A stretch of DNA of 64,000 bases from Streptomyces sp. NBC_01351 (GCF_036237315.1 NZ_CP108356.1:4779501-4843500); one strand, 5' to 3'; shown: positions 16,296 to 25,321, numbered from the stretch's first letter. Made by a program: numbers and translations. The notes: generated from the sequence alone by a model not told the origin.

Positions 16296-16457
16296 ATGTC
16301 ACCGCGCTGGAACCCTCATCCCGATGCCAGAACCGGTCGCCATGTTGTCTGCAACCCGCACGTTCACTTGGTTTTTGTCACCAAGTACAGGCGGAACGCG
16401 CTCACCGACGCCATGCTGACCCGCACCGAAGACGTCCCTCTTCGCCAAGTGGCATGA
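16296..16457 (+). pseudogene. tnpA: Truncated TnpA (IS200 Y1 transposase) remnant
   Basis: 53 codons from ATG 16296. It begins MSPRWNPHPDARTGRHVV and includes HVHLVFVTKYRRN, the conserved HUH (His-hydrophobic-His) region of IS200-type transposases, then leaves the family pattern after about residue 47 and stops at 16455-16457. The catalytic tyrosine region, normally around residue 120-130, is missing. A full-length protein would be about 140 residues. It diverges from tnpB, 38 bp away. Confidence 0.75.
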
Positions 16458-16744
16458 ACGTGGTGCGTTCGCCCGGGCCCGGAGCGGAACGCCCAGTATC
16501 GACGGGACATCCGGTGACGTATCGCGAGTTTCCGGATTGCGGCCTGAATCGCCCCCCGCATGCCCGGTGCGCCGTGCGCCGCGGGACCTGCGGACGTCGG
16601 GCCGCCGTGCAACGCAGGGCTCCGCGCCGGAAGTTGGGCCGGCTGGCGGGAACGCATTCGCTTCGAAGCAAAACATGCAAGCGTGCTTGATTGTTTTGGT
16701 GAAGGCTGCCAGTCTTCCCCTCACGCCGAGAGGGGAGCGCCACC
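16458..16744. other. Gene-free stretch beyond the tnpA remnant
   Basis: 287 bp with no supported gene. Base composition is less biased than the surroundings, and the open frames here lack codon bias. It probably contains the scar of the deletion that removed the element's left end, plus the promoter of the 16745 gene (ribosome site GGAGCG just before its GTG). Confidence 0.5.
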
Positions 16745-17590
16745 GTGCCCGATCTTCCGTCCGCTGACGCCGCTGTTGCTGCCGCTGCTACTACTGCCGC
16801 CGCTGCCGTCGCCGTCTACGCCGATCTGCGCGAGGAGGGCCGTGAACTCGACGCCCTCGTGGGGGAGCTGACCCCTGCCGACTGGGCCCGGCCCACGCCC
16901 GCGCCCGGCTGGACCATCGCCCACCAGATCGCCCACCTGCACTGGACCGACCGGGCCGCACTGCTCTCCCTCACCGACGCCCCCGCCTTCGGCCGCATGG
17001 TCGAAGAGGCCCTCGCGGCACCCGACTCCTTCGTGGACGAGGGTGCGGAGGAGGGCGCGAAGCTACCGCCCGGCGAGCTGTCGGCGCGCTGGCGGAGCAC
17101 CCGTACCGCCCTCGACGAGGCGCTCGCCGCCGCCTCGCCCGACACCCGCTTCCCCTGGTACGGGCCGCCGATGAAGGCCGCCTCGATGGCGAGCGCCCGG
17201 CTGATGGAGACCTGGGCGCACGGCCAGGACGTGGCCGACGCCCTCGGCGTGCGCCGCACGCCGACCGCGCGACTGCGGCACGTCGCGCGGATCGGCGTAC
17301 GGGCCCGCGACTACGCCCACGCCGTACGCGGACTGCCCGCGCCCGCCGGGGAGTTCCGGGTGGAGCTCACGGCACCCGACGGCTCCGGGACGTGGACGTA
17401 CGGGCCCGCGGACGCCCCACAGCGGGTCACGGGCCCGGCGCTCGACTTCTGCCTGCTGGTGACCCAGCGGGCCCACCGCGCGGACCTCGCCCTGACCGCG
17501 ACCGGCCCCGACGCGGACCGCTGGCTGGACATCGCCCAGGCCTTCGCGGGGCCGGCGGGGGCCGGACGCGAGCCGGGAGCCTCCCGATGA
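16745..17590 (+). CDS. TIGR03084-type metal-binding protein, mycothiol-dependent maleylpyruvate isomerase fold
   Basis: 281 residues from GTG 16745. The DinB/MDMPI fold is indicated by WTIAHQIAHLHWTD and ETWAHGQDVADAL, where histidines of a metal site are expected. Related proteins are often found with acyl-CoA catabolic genes in actinobacteria and may use mycothiol. The stop overlaps the next start (ATGA), placing it first in the operon with the AtuA-like protein and the carboxylase. The N-terminal stretch of about 20 residues is Ala-rich. The enzymatic role is unknown. Confidence 0.82.
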   Translation: MPDLPSADAAVAAAATTAAAAVAVYADLREEGRELDALVGELTPADWARPTPAPGWTIAHQIAHLHWTDRAALLSLTDAPAFGRMVEEALAAPDSFVDEGAEEGAKLPPGELSARWRSTRTALDEALAAASPDTRFPWYGPPMKAASMASARLMETWAHGQDVADALGVRRTPTARLRHVARIGVRARDYAHAVRGLPAPAGEFRVELTAPDGSGTWTYGPADAPQRVTGPALDFCLLVTQRAHRADLALTATGPDADRWLDIAQAFAGPAGAGREPGASR

Positions 17591-19596
17591 CCGCGCTGCA
17601 GCCGCCGCCGCCGCGGCCGCCGCTGCGGATCGGCAACGCCTCCGGCTTCTACGGGGACCGCTTCGACGCCCTGCGCGAGATGCTGACCGGCGGCCCGCTC
17701 GACGTGCTGACCGGCGACTACCTGGCCGAGCTGACCATGCTGATCCTCGGCCGCGACCGGCTGAAGAACCAGGACCACGGCTACGCCAAGACCTTCCTGC
17801 GCCAGCTGGAGGAAGGCCTCGGCCTCGCGCACGAGCGCGGCGTCCGGATCGTCACGAACGCGGGCGGACTCAACCCGGCCGGACTCGCCGACGCCGTACG
17901 GGCCCTGGCCGCCAAGGTCGGGATCCCCGTCACCGTCGCCCACGTCGAGGGCGACGACCTGACGGCCCTGTCCGCCTACTCCGAGGGCGCGCTGACCGCC
18001 AACGCCTACCTCGGGGGCGCCGGGATCACGGCCTGCCTGCGGGCGGGCGCGGACGTGGTCGTCACCGGCCGGGTCACCGACGCGGCGCTGGTCAGCGGTC
18101 CGGCCGCCTGGTGGTTCGACTGGGCCCCGGACGACTACGACCGGCTGGCCGGGGCGGTGGTCGCGGGCCACGTCCTGGAGTGCGGAACCCAGGCCACCGG
18201 CGGCAATTACGCCTTCTTCACCGCCCACGACGTCCGCAGGCCCGGTTTCCCGCTGGCGGAGATCGCCGAGGACGGCTCCTCGGTGATCACCAAGCACCCG
18301 GGCACGGGCGGAGTCGTCTCGGCCGGCACCGTCACCGCCCAACTCCTCTACGAAACCCAGGGCGCGCGCTACCTCGGCCCCGACGTCACGGCCCGCCTGG
18401 ACACCGTCCGGCTCACCGGGGACGGACCGGACCGGGTCCGTATCTCGGGCGTGCTCGGCGAAGCCCCGCCGCCCTCCCTCAAGGTGGGCGTCACCCGGAT
18501 CGGCGGCTGGCGCAACGAGGTGGTCTTCGTCCTGACCGGCCTCGACATCGAAGCGAAGGCGGCCCTGGTCCGCACGCAGCTGTCCGAGGCGCTGGAGGGG
18601 GTGGCCGACGCGTCCTGGACCCTGGCCCGGACGGACCACGAGGACGCCCCGACGGAGGAGACCGCGAGCGCGCTCCTGCGCCTGGTCGTCCGCGACCCAT
18701 CACCAGACCGGGTCGGCCGCGCGCTGACCTCGGCGGCGGTCGAACTGGCCCTGGGCAGCTACCCGGGCTTCCACGTCACCGCCCCACCGGGCCCGGCCCA
18801 GCCGTACGGAGTCTTCACGTCCGCCCTCGTCCCGGCCGACTCGGTCCCCCACGCGGCGATCCTCCCGGACGGCACCCGTGTCCCGCTTCCCGCTGCACGG
18901 GGCGCTTCCCCCACCCCGCCCCTTCCCGAAACCGGGGCTTGCGACCCCGGCCGCCGCTCCCGGGGCTCCGCCCCGGACCCCGGCGTGTGCGGCGCCGCTG
19001 CGGGGGCTCCGCCCCCGAACCCCCGCGCCTCAAACGCCGGCGAGGCTGGGATTGCTGCGCAATCCAGCCCCGCCGAGCGGGAACACCCAGCCTCTCCGGC
19101 GTTTGAGGAGCGGGGTCCGGGGCGGAGCCCCGGCTCTTCAGCCCGTCCGGCGTTTGAGGACCGGGTCCGGGCAGAGCCCGGGGAACGGGGGAAGGGCGGG
19201 GTGGGGGAGAGCCCCGCAGGGCCCACCACCCGCGCCCCCCTAGGGGCAGTGGCCGGGGCCCGCAGCGGCGACAAGGGCGGCGACGCCAACATCGGGGTGT
19301 GGGCGGACTCCGAAGCCGCCTGGCTCTGGCTCGAGCACACCCTCACGGTCGAGGCCCTCAAGGACCTGCTCCCCGAGACCCGCCCGCACGCAGTGCAACG
19401 CCACGCCCTCCCGAACCTCCGCGCCCTCAACTTCCACATCCCCCACATCCTCGGCGACGGCGTCGCCTCCGGCCACCGCTTCGACCCCCAGGCCAAGGCT
19501 CTCGGCGAATGGCTCCGCGCCCGCCACCTGGACATCCCCACCCACCTGCTGCCCGCACCCACCCCCACCCCCACCCCGGAGGGGACCGGCTCATGA
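17587..19596 (+). CDS. AtuA-like protein (DUF1446 acyclic terpene utilisation family) with in-frame repeat insertion
   Basis: 669 residues from ATG 17587, coupled to the previous gene. The N-terminal two thirds match the AtuA/DUF1446 family: RIGNASGFYGDRFDALREML, GDYLAELTMLILGR, TNAGGLNPAGLA, VTGRVTDAALV, ECGTQATGGNYAF. The C-terminal AtuA-like small domain begins at GAVAGARSGDKGGDANIGVW. Between them, residues about 436-546 are of foreign composition and are encoded by several copies of the genus-wide intergenic palindromic repeat (18894-19224), inserted without a frameshift. Family members work with geranyl-CoA or methylcrotonyl-type carboxylases; the exact reaction is unsettled. Here it precedes both carboxylase subunits. 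Confidence 0.85.
   Translation: MTALQPPPPRPPLRIGNASGFYGDRFDALREMLTGGPLDVLTGDYLAELTMLILGRDRLKNQDHGYAKTFLRQLEEGLGLAHERGVRIVTNAGGLNPAGLADAVRALAAKVGIPVTVAHVEGDDLTALSAYSEGALTANAYLGGAGITACLRAGADVVVTGRVTDAALVSGPAAWWFDWAPDDYDRLAGAVVAGHVLECGTQATGGNYAFFTAHDVRRPGFPLAEIAEDGSSVITKHPGTGGVVSAGTVTAQLLYETQGARYLGPDVTARLDTVRLTGDGPDRVRISGVLGEAPPPSLKVGVTRIGGWRNEVVFVLTGLDIEAKAALVRTQLSEALEGVADASWTLARTDHEDAPTEETASALLRLVVRDPSPDRVGRALTSAAVELALGSYPGFHVTAPPGPAQPYGVFTSALVPADSVPHAAILPDGTRVPLPAARGASPTPPLPETGACDPGRRSRGSAPDPGVCGAAAGAPPPNPRASNAGEAGIAAQSSPAEREHPASPAFEERGPGRSPGSSARPAFEDRVRAEPGERGKGGVGESPAGPTTRAPLGAVAGARSGDKGGDANIGVWADSEAAWLWLEHTLTVEALKDLLPETRPHAVQRHALPNLRALNFHIPHILGDGVASGHRFDPQAKALGEWLRARHLDIPTHLLPAPTPTPTPEGTGS
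18894..19236. repeat. Cluster of AAACGCCGG-type palindromic repeats inside a coding sequence
   Basis: Holds a forward half (19028-19049, cctcaaacgccggcgaggct...) and its near-perfect complement (19087-19108), a further CCGGCGTTTGAGG copy near 19148-19160, and the companion palindrome GGGGCGGAGCCCC near 19115-19130. The same elements occur elsewhere in the window only in intergenic DNA (24311, 31483-31549, 51531-51586) or at a gene end. Confidence 0.9.
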
Positions 19597-21191
19597 CCCG
19601 CCTCGGCACCACCGTCGACCCCCACGCCCCCGAGCACGCGCAGGCCCGTACCGCCGCCCTCGAACGGCTGGCCGCGCTCGACGCCGAGCACGCGAAGGCG
19701 CTCGCCGGCGGCGGCGAGAAGTACACCGCCCGACACAAGGACCGCGGCAAGCTCCTGGCACGCGAGCGCATCGAGTTGCTCCTCGACCCGGACACCCCGT
19801 TCCTGGAGCTGTCCCCGCTCGCAGCCTGGGGCAGCGACTACCCGGTCGGCGCCTCCATGGTCACCGGCATCGGCACCGTCGAGGGCGTCGCGTGCCTGGT
19901 CACCGCCAACGACCCCACCGTGCGCGGCGGAGCCAGCAACCCCTGGACCCTGAAGAAGGCGCTGCGGGCCAACGAGATCGCCCTGCAGAACCGGCTCCCC
20001 GTCATCAGCCTCGTCGAGTCCGGCGGCGCCGATCTCCCCTCCCAGAAGGAGATCTTCATCCCGGGCGGGGCGATCTTCCGCGACCTGACCCGGCTCTCGG
20101 CCGCCGGCATCCCCACCATCGCGGTGGTCTTCGGCAATTCCACCGCCGGAGGCGCGTACGTCCCCGGCATGTCCGACCACACCGTGATGATCAAGGACCG
20201 CTCGAAGGTGTTCCTCGGCGGTCCTCCGCTGGTCAAGATGGCCACCGGCGAGGAGAGCGACGACGAGTCCCTCGGCGGAGCCGACGTGCACGCCCGCACC
20301 TCGGGCCTCGCCGACCACTACGCCCTCGATGAGCACGACGCCATCCGTCAGGCCCGCCGGATCGTGGCCCGCCTGAACCACCGCAGGGCCCACCCCGAGC
20401 CCGCCCCGGCCGAAGAGCCGACGTACGACCCCGAGGAGCTCCTCGGGATCGTCCCGCCCGACCTGAAGACGCCCTTCGACCCCCGCGAGGTGATCGCCCG
20501 GATCGTCGACGCCTCCGACTTCGACGAGTTCAAGCCCCTCTACGGCACGAGCCTCGTCACCGGCTGGGCCACCCTCCACGGCTACCCCGTCGGGATCCTC
20601 GCCAACGCCCAGGGCGTGCTCTTCAGCGCCGAGTCGCAGAAGGCCGCACAGTTCATCCAGCTCGCCAACCAGCGCGACATCCCCCTCCTCTTCCTCCACA
20701 ACACCACCGGCTACATGGTCGGCAAGGAGTACGAGCAGGGCGGCATCATCAAGCACGGCTCGATGATGATCAACGCGGTCTCCAACTCCCGCGTCCCGCA
20801 CCTCTCCGTCATCATCGGCGCCTCCTACGGCGCCGGCCACTACGGGATGTGCGGCCGCGCCTACGAGCCCCGGTTCCTCTTCGCCTGGCCCAGTGCCAAA
20901 TCCGCCGTCATGGGCCCGGCCCAGCTCGCAGGCGTCCTCTCGATCGTGTCCCGGCAGTCCGCCGCCGCGAAGGGACAGCCGTACGACGAGGAGGCGGACG
21001 CCGGGATGCGTGCGTTCGTGGAGGCGCAGATCGAGTCCGAGTCCCTCCCGATGTTCCTGTCCGGGCGGTTGTACGACGACGGGGTCATCGACCCGCGCGA
21101 CACCCGTACCGTCCTCGGCCTGTGCCTGTCCGCCGTACACAACGCCCCCGTCGAGGGCGCCCGCGGCGGCTTCGGCGTCTTCCGGATGTGA
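19593..21191 (+). CDS. Acyl-CoA carboxylase beta subunit (methylcrotonyl/geranyl-CoA type carboxyltransferase)
   Basis: 532 residues; ATG 19593 overlaps the AtuA-like stop (ATGA). The two crotonase-fold halves are visible: NDPTVRGGASNPWTLKKALR and FGNSTAGGAYVPGMSDH in the first, NTTGYMVGKEYEQGGIIKHG and GASYGAGHYGMCGRAYEPRF in the second. These are typical of methylcrotonyl-CoA/geranyl-CoA carboxylases, not of propionyl-CoA enzymes. It transfers CO2 from carboxybiotin to a branched enoyl-CoA, in complex with the biotin subunit encoded next. Confidence 0.92.
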   Translation: MTRLGTTVDPHAPEHAQARTAALERLAALDAEHAKALAGGGEKYTARHKDRGKLLARERIELLLDPDTPFLELSPLAAWGSDYPVGASMVTGIGTVEGVACLVTANDPTVRGGASNPWTLKKALRANEIALQNRLPVISLVESGGADLPSQKEIFIPGGAIFRDLTRLSAAGIPTIAVVFGNSTAGGAYVPGMSDHTVMIKDRSKVFLGGPPLVKMATGEESDDESLGGADVHARTSGLADHYALDEHDAIRQARRIVARLNHRRAHPEPAPAEEPTYDPEELLGIVPPDLKTPFDPREVIARIVDASDFDEFKPLYGTSLVTGWATLHGYPVGILANAQGVLFSAESQKAAQFIQLANQRDIPLLFLHNTTGYMVGKEYEQGGIIKHGSMMINAVSNSRVPHLSVIIGASYGAGHYGMCGRAYEPRFLFAWPSAKSAVMGPAQLAGVLSIVSRQSAAAKGQPYDEEADAGMRAFVEAQIESESLPMFLSGRLYDDGVIDPRDTRTVLGLCLSAVHNAPVEGARGGFGVFRM

Positions 21192-21199
21192 GCCCGCAC

Positions 21200-23116
21200 A
21201 TGACTCAGCCCGTCACCTCCCTCCTCGTGGCCAACCGCGGCGAGATCGCCGTACGGATCTTCCGCACGGCCCGCGCCCTCGGCCTGGACACCGTCGCCGT
21301 CCACTCCGACCCGGACGCCGGCGCCCTCCACGTGCGCACCGCCGACTCGGCCGTACGCCTGCCCGGCGCGGCCCCCGCCGAGACCTACCTGCGCGGCGAC
21401 CTGATCATCAAGGCCGCCCTCGCCGCCGGCGCCGACGCCGTCCACCCCGGCTACGGGTTCCTCTCCGAGAACGCCGACTTCGCGCGCGAGGTCCAGGCCG
21501 CGGGCCTGACCTGGATCGGCCCGCCCCCGGGCGCCATCGAAGCCATGGCCTCCAAGACCCGGGCCAAGGAACTGATGCGCGCCGCCGGGGTACCGCTCCT
21601 CGACCCCGTCGACCCGGCCACCGCCACCCACGCCGACCTGCCGCTCCTCCTCAAGGCCGCGGCGGGCGGCGGCGGGCGCGGGATGCGCGTCGTACGGGAC
21701 CTCGACGTGCTCAAGGCCGAACTGGACGCGGCGGCCGCCGAGGCCCGCTCCGCCTTCGGCGACGGCGAGGTCTTCGCCGAGCCGTACGTCGAGCGCGGCC
21801 GTCACGTCGAGGTGCAGGTCATCGCCGACGCCCACGGCACCGTCTGGCCGCTCGGCACCCGCGACTGCTCCCTCCAGCGGCGCCACCAGAAGGTCATCGA
21901 GGAAGCCCCCGCGCCCGGCCTGCCGGAAGGACTGCGCGAGAGCCTCCACCAAGCCGCCGTCGCCGCCACCCGCGCCGTCTCCTACCAGGGCGCCGGCACC
22001 GTCGAATTCCTCGTCACCGCCGACGGCCGCCCGTACTTCCTGGAGATGAACACCCGCCTCCAGGTGGAACACCCCGTCACCGAAGCCGTGTACGGCCTCG
22101 ACCTCGTCGCCCTCCAGCTGCGCATCGCCGAGGGCGCCGCCCTGCCGCTGACACCCCCGGCACCCACCGGCCACGCCGTGGAGGCCCGGCTCTACGCCGA
22201 GGACCCCGCCCAGGACTGGCGCCCCCAGACCGGAACCCTGCACACCCTCGACGTCCCCGGCGCGGTCCGCGTCGACACCGGCTTCACGGCCGGGGACGAC
22301 ATCGGCATCCACTACGACCCCATGCTCGCCAAGGTCATCGCCCACGCGCCCACCCGCGCCGAGGCCGTCCGGGTGCTCGCCCACGCCCTGTCCCGGGCCC
22401 GGATCCACGGGCTCACCACCAACCGCGAGCTCCTCGTACGCTCCCTGCGCCACCCTGAGTTCACCGCCGGACGGCTCGACACCGGCTTCTACGAACGGCA
22501 CCTCGCCGCCCTCACGGAGAACGCCCCCGACGCCACCCTGGCCGCCCTCGCCGCCGCCCTCGCCGAAGCGGCCCCCGCTCCGGGAGCCTCCCTCGCCACG
22601 CGCCTGGGCGGCTGGCGCAACGTCCGCTCACAGCCGGGGACCCGCCGCTATACCGCCGCGGGCATCGAGCACGAGGTCACGTACCACCCGCCGGCCCACC
22701 CCGGAGTCCGGGTCCTGTCCGTGACCCCCACCCTCGTCACGCTCGAAGTCGAGGGAATCCGGCGCCTGTTCCACGTGAAACAAAATTCGAACAAGCCCGA
22801 GGTCTACGTCGACTCGACCCTCACCGGCGCCCACACCCTCACCCCCGTCCCCCGGTTCGCCGATCCCCAGGACCGCACCGAACCGGGCTCCCTGCTCGCC
22901 CCCATGCCCGGCACCGTCGTCCGCGTCGCCGAGGGCCTCGCCCCCGGCCAAGCCGTCACCGCCGGGCAGCCCCTGCTCTGGCTGGAGGCCATGAAGATGG
23001 AGCACCGCATCCTCGCTCCGGCCTCCGGCACGCTCACCGCGCTCCACGCCGCCACCGGCCAACAGGTCGAGTTCGGCGCCCTGCTCGCCGTAGTCCAGGA
23101 GGAACCGCACCCATGA
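21200..23116 (+). CDS. Acyl-CoA carboxylase alpha subunit (biotin carboxylase + biotin carrier)
   Basis: 638 residues from ATG 21200; a GTG at 21188 that overlaps the previous stop is an alternative start adding four residues. The biotin carboxylase part shows LLVANRGEIAVRIFRTAR, KAAAGGGGRGMRVV (ATP-grasp loop) and EMNTRLQVEHPVTEAV. The C-terminal carrier domain has the biotinylation site EAMKMEH about 45 residues from the end. It carboxylates its own biotin using ATP and bicarbonate and works with the beta subunit just upstream. The stop overlaps the acyl-CoA dehydrogenase start (ATGA). Confidence 0.93.
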   Translation: MTQPVTSLLVANRGEIAVRIFRTARALGLDTVAVHSDPDAGALHVRTADSAVRLPGAAPAETYLRGDLIIKAALAAGADAVHPGYGFLSENADFAREVQAAGLTWIGPPPGAIEAMASKTRAKELMRAAGVPLLDPVDPATATHADLPLLLKAAAGGGGRGMRVVRDLDVLKAELDAAAAEARSAFGDGEVFAEPYVERGRHVEVQVIADAHGTVWPLGTRDCSLQRRHQKVIEEAPAPGLPEGLRESLHQAAVAATRAVSYQGAGTVEFLVTADGRPYFLEMNTRLQVEHPVTEAVYGLDLVALQLRIAEGAALPLTPPAPTGHAVEARLYAEDPAQDWRPQTGTLHTLDVPGAVRVDTGFTAGDDIGIHYDPMLAKVIAHAPTRAEAVRVLAHALSRARIHGLTTNRELLVRSLRHPEFTAGRLDTGFYERHLAALTENAPDATLAALAAALAEAAPAPGASLATRLGGWRNVRSQPGTRRYTAAGIEHEVTYHPPAHPGVRVLSVTPTLVTLEVEGIRRLFHVKQNSNKPEVYVDSTLTGAHTLTPVPRFADPQDRTEPGSLLAPMPGTVVRVAEGLAPGQAVTAGQPLLWLEAMKMEHRILAPASGTLTALHAATGQQVEFGALLAVVQEEPHP

Positions 23117-24285
23117 GCCACACCATCGAATCCGAAGAACACAAGGCCCTGCGCACGGCGGTCGCCGCCCTCGGCCGCCGCTACGGCCGCGAGTACCTCG
23201 CCCGCGTCGCCCGCGAAGGCGGCCACCCCGACGAACTGTGGTCCGACGCCGCCAAGCTCGGCTACCTCGGCGTCAACCTCCCCGAGGAGTACGGCGGCGG
23301 AGGCGGAGGCATCGCCGAACTCTCCATCGTCCTCGAAGAACTCGGGGCCGCCGGCTGCCCGCTCCTCATGATGGTCGTCTCGCCCGCGATCTGCGGCACC
23401 GTCATCTCCCGCTTCGGCACCGAGGCCCAGAAGCAGGAGTGGCTCCCCGGCCTCGCCGACGGCAGCCGCACCATGGCCTTCGGCATCACCGAACCCGACG
23501 CCGGGTCCAACTCCCACCGCATCACCACCACGGCCCGCCGCGACGGCGACGACTGGCTCCTCACCGGCCGCAAGGTCTTCATCTCCGGCGTGGACATCGC
23601 CGACGCCACCCTGATCGTCGGCCGCACCGAAACTGTGTCATCCAGCGGGGCCGCACCGGCCCTCAAGCCCTGCCTCTTCATCGTCCCCCGCGACACCCCC
23701 GGCTTCTCCCGCTCGGTCATCGACATGGAACTCCAGGCAGCGGAAAAGCAGTTCGAACTCACCCTCGAAGACGTACGCCTGCCGCCCTCAGCCCTCGTCG
23801 GCGACGAGGACGCGGGCCTCCTCCAGCTCTTCGCCGGACTCAACCCCGAACGCATCATGACCGCCGCCTTCGCCATCGGCATGGGCCGCTACGCCCTCAC
23901 CAAGGCCATCGACTACGCCAAGACCCGCCAGGTGTGGAAGGACCCCATCGGCGCCCACCAGGCCGTGGCCCACCCCCTCGCCACGGCGCACATCGAGCTG
24001 GAACTGGCCCGCCTGATGATGCAGAAGGCCGCCGCCCTGTACGACGCGGGGGACGACATGGGGGCGGGCGAAGCGGCCAACATGGCCAAGTACGCCGCCG
24101 GCGAAGCCTGCGTGAAGGCCGTCGACCAGGCCGTCCACACCCTCGGCGGCAACGGCCTCACCCGCGAGTACGGCCTGGCCTCCCTGATCACCGCGGCCCG
24201 CGTGTCCCGGATCGCCCCGGTCAGCCGCGAGATGATCCTCAACTTCGTCTCCCACCAAACCCTGGGCCTCCCCAAGTCGTACTGA
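23113..24285 (+). CDS. Acyl-CoA dehydrogenase
   Basis: 390 residues, ATGA-coupled to the biotin subunit. FGITEPDAGSNSHRI is the FAD-contact motif; the C-terminal family pattern HTLGGNGLTREYGL is present. In Atu/Liu-type pathways the dehydrogenase makes the enoyl-CoA that the carboxylase then uses (citronellyl-CoA or isovaleryl-CoA dehydrogenase step), which fits its place in this operon. The substrate cannot be fixed by sequence reading. Confidence 0.9.
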   Translation: MSHTIESEEHKALRTAVAALGRRYGREYLARVAREGGHPDELWSDAAKLGYLGVNLPEEYGGGGGGIAELSIVLEELGAAGCPLLMMVVSPAICGTVISRFGTEAQKQEWLPGLADGSRTMAFGITEPDAGSNSHRITTTARRDGDDWLLTGRKVFISGVDIADATLIVGRTETVSSSGAAPALKPCLFIVPRDTPGFSRSVIDMELQAAEKQFELTLEDVRLPPSALVGDEDAGLLQLFAGLNPERIMTAAFAIGMGRYALTKAIDYAKTRQVWKDPIGAHQAVAHPLATAHIELELARLMMQKAAALYDAGDDMGAGEAANMAKYAAGEACVKAVDQAVHTLGGNGLTREYGLASLITAARVSRIAPVSREMILNFVSHQTLGLPKSY

Positions 24286-24310
24286 CCGACGGGCTCTGCC
24301 CGGACCCGCG

Positions 24311-24332
24311 CCTCAAACGCCGGCGAGGCTGG
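24311..24332 (+). repeat. Single copy of the 22-bp intergenic repeat
   Basis: One forward copy of the cctcaaacgccgg-type half repeat, 25 bp after the dehydrogenase stop, without a complementary partner nearby. Confidence 0.85.
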
Positions 24333-24371
24333 AACGTGCCCGGCCAGGACCGGGAGATGCCGGGCCGGGGA

Positions 24372-24486
24372 CGGGGTGGGGTGTTGTCCGGGACGTAAAA
24401 CGTGATTTGTGGCGCGGCAGCTGCTCGTACAGTCTGATCCGGCCAGGGCGCCATAAATCATGAGTCCCGGACGACACCCCACCCCG
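24372..24486. repeat. 115-bp long inverted-repeat element in the middle of the catabolic operon
   Basis: Outer arms of 23 bp with one mismatch (24372-24394 / 24464-24486) and inner arms of 15 bp with two mismatches (24401-24415 / 24448-24462) enclose a ~32-nt core. It occupies the 301-bp gap between the dehydrogenase and hydratase genes, the only long gap in an otherwise coupled operon. It could be an attenuator/RNA processing hairpin or a miniature transposon-like element. Confidence 0.8.
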
Positions 24487-24586
24487 GCACCGGCCCCCGC
24501 GGCACCCCGCCAGGGGACACCGCCGAGCCCCCGGCACGGGACCCGGCACGGGACCCGCACCACCCGCCAACCCCTCCGGAGGAGAC

Positions 24587-25321
24587 ATGCCACCCGTCCA
24601 CGCCGCGCGAGCGACCGGCGTCACCACCCTCACCCTCGACTCCCCGGCCAACCGCAACGCGCTCTCCGCCGACCTCGTACGGGAACTCCGCGCCGCCCTC
24701 GCCACCGCGGCAGCCGACCCCGCGGTCCGGGCCGTCGTCCTCACCCACACCGGCACCACCTTCTGCGCCGGCGCCGACCTCAAGTCGCCCTGCGACCCCG
24801 CCGACTTCCTCGCCCTGCTCCGCGAGATCGCCGAACTCCCCAAGCCGGTCGTCGCCCGCGTCACCGGCCACGTCCGCGCCGGCGGCCTCGGCCTGCTCGG
24901 CGTGTGCGACATCGCGGCCGCCGGGCCGCAGTCCACGTACGCCTTCACCGAGACCCACCTCGGCCTCGCCCCCGCCGTGATCTCCATCCCGCTGCTCCCG
25001 CGCCTGGACCCCCGCGCCGCAGCCCGCTACTTCCTCACCGCGGAAGCCTTCGACGCTGCCGAGGCGACCAGGATCGGCCTGCTCACCCTGCACGCCGACG
25101 ACGTCGACAAGGCCCTCGCACCCGTCCTCGCCGGCCTGCGCAAGGCCTCCCCGCAAGGCCTGGCCGCCACCAAGTCGCTGACCGCCGCCTCCGTACGCGA
25201 GGCCGTCGCCCGCGACGGCGCCCGCCTGACCGAGCTGTCGGCCGGACTCTTCGCCTCCGACGAGGCCCGCGAAGGCATCACCGCCCGCTTCGAACGCCGG
25301 AACCCGTCGTGGACCCTGTGA
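24587..25321 (+). CDS. Enoyl-CoA hydratase/isomerase (crotonase family)
   Basis: 244 residues with a perfect GGAGGAGAC ribosome site. The crotonase motifs are TFCAGADLKSP (oxyanion-hole loop) and HVRAGGLGLLGVCDIAAA. Cys/Glu catalytic positions are not all typical, so some members of this subgroup act on branched glutaconyl-CoA substrates (AtuE/LiuC-like). Hydration of the carboxylated enoyl-CoA would be the next pathway step here. The stop overlaps the TetR start (GTGA). Confidence 0.88.
   Translation: MPPVHAARATGVTTLTLDSPANRNALSADLVRELRAALATAAADPAVRAVVLTHTGTTFCAGADLKSPCDPADFLALLREIAELPKPVVARVTGHVRAGGLGLLGVCDIAAAGPQSTYAFTETHLGLAPAVISIPLLPRLDPRAAARYFLTAEAFDAAEATRIGLLTLHADDVDKALAPVLAGLRKASPQGLAATKSLTAASVREAVARDGARLTELSAGLFASDEAREGITARFERRNPSWTL

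Larger units (their letters stand above)
14954..16457. mobile_element. IS605-like insertion sequence (divergent tnpA remnant and tnpB), partly decayed
   Basis: Contains tnpB on the minus strand and a truncated tnpA on the plus strand, the divergent order of IS605. The right end is recognisable: a subterminal hairpin (14963-14969 / 14978-14984) just after the tnpB stop, followed on the minus strand by TTCAA (14958-14954), similar to the TCAA cleavage sites known for IS608-type elements. The left end beyond tnpA is missing. With TnpA broken the element cannot move by itself. Confidence 0.75.

Noticed and set aside
16299..16743. Minus-strand frames beyond the tnpA remnant as the missing 5' part of the disrupted gene
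   Set aside because: Composition and codon use are not gene-like and they do not continue the remnant's pattern.
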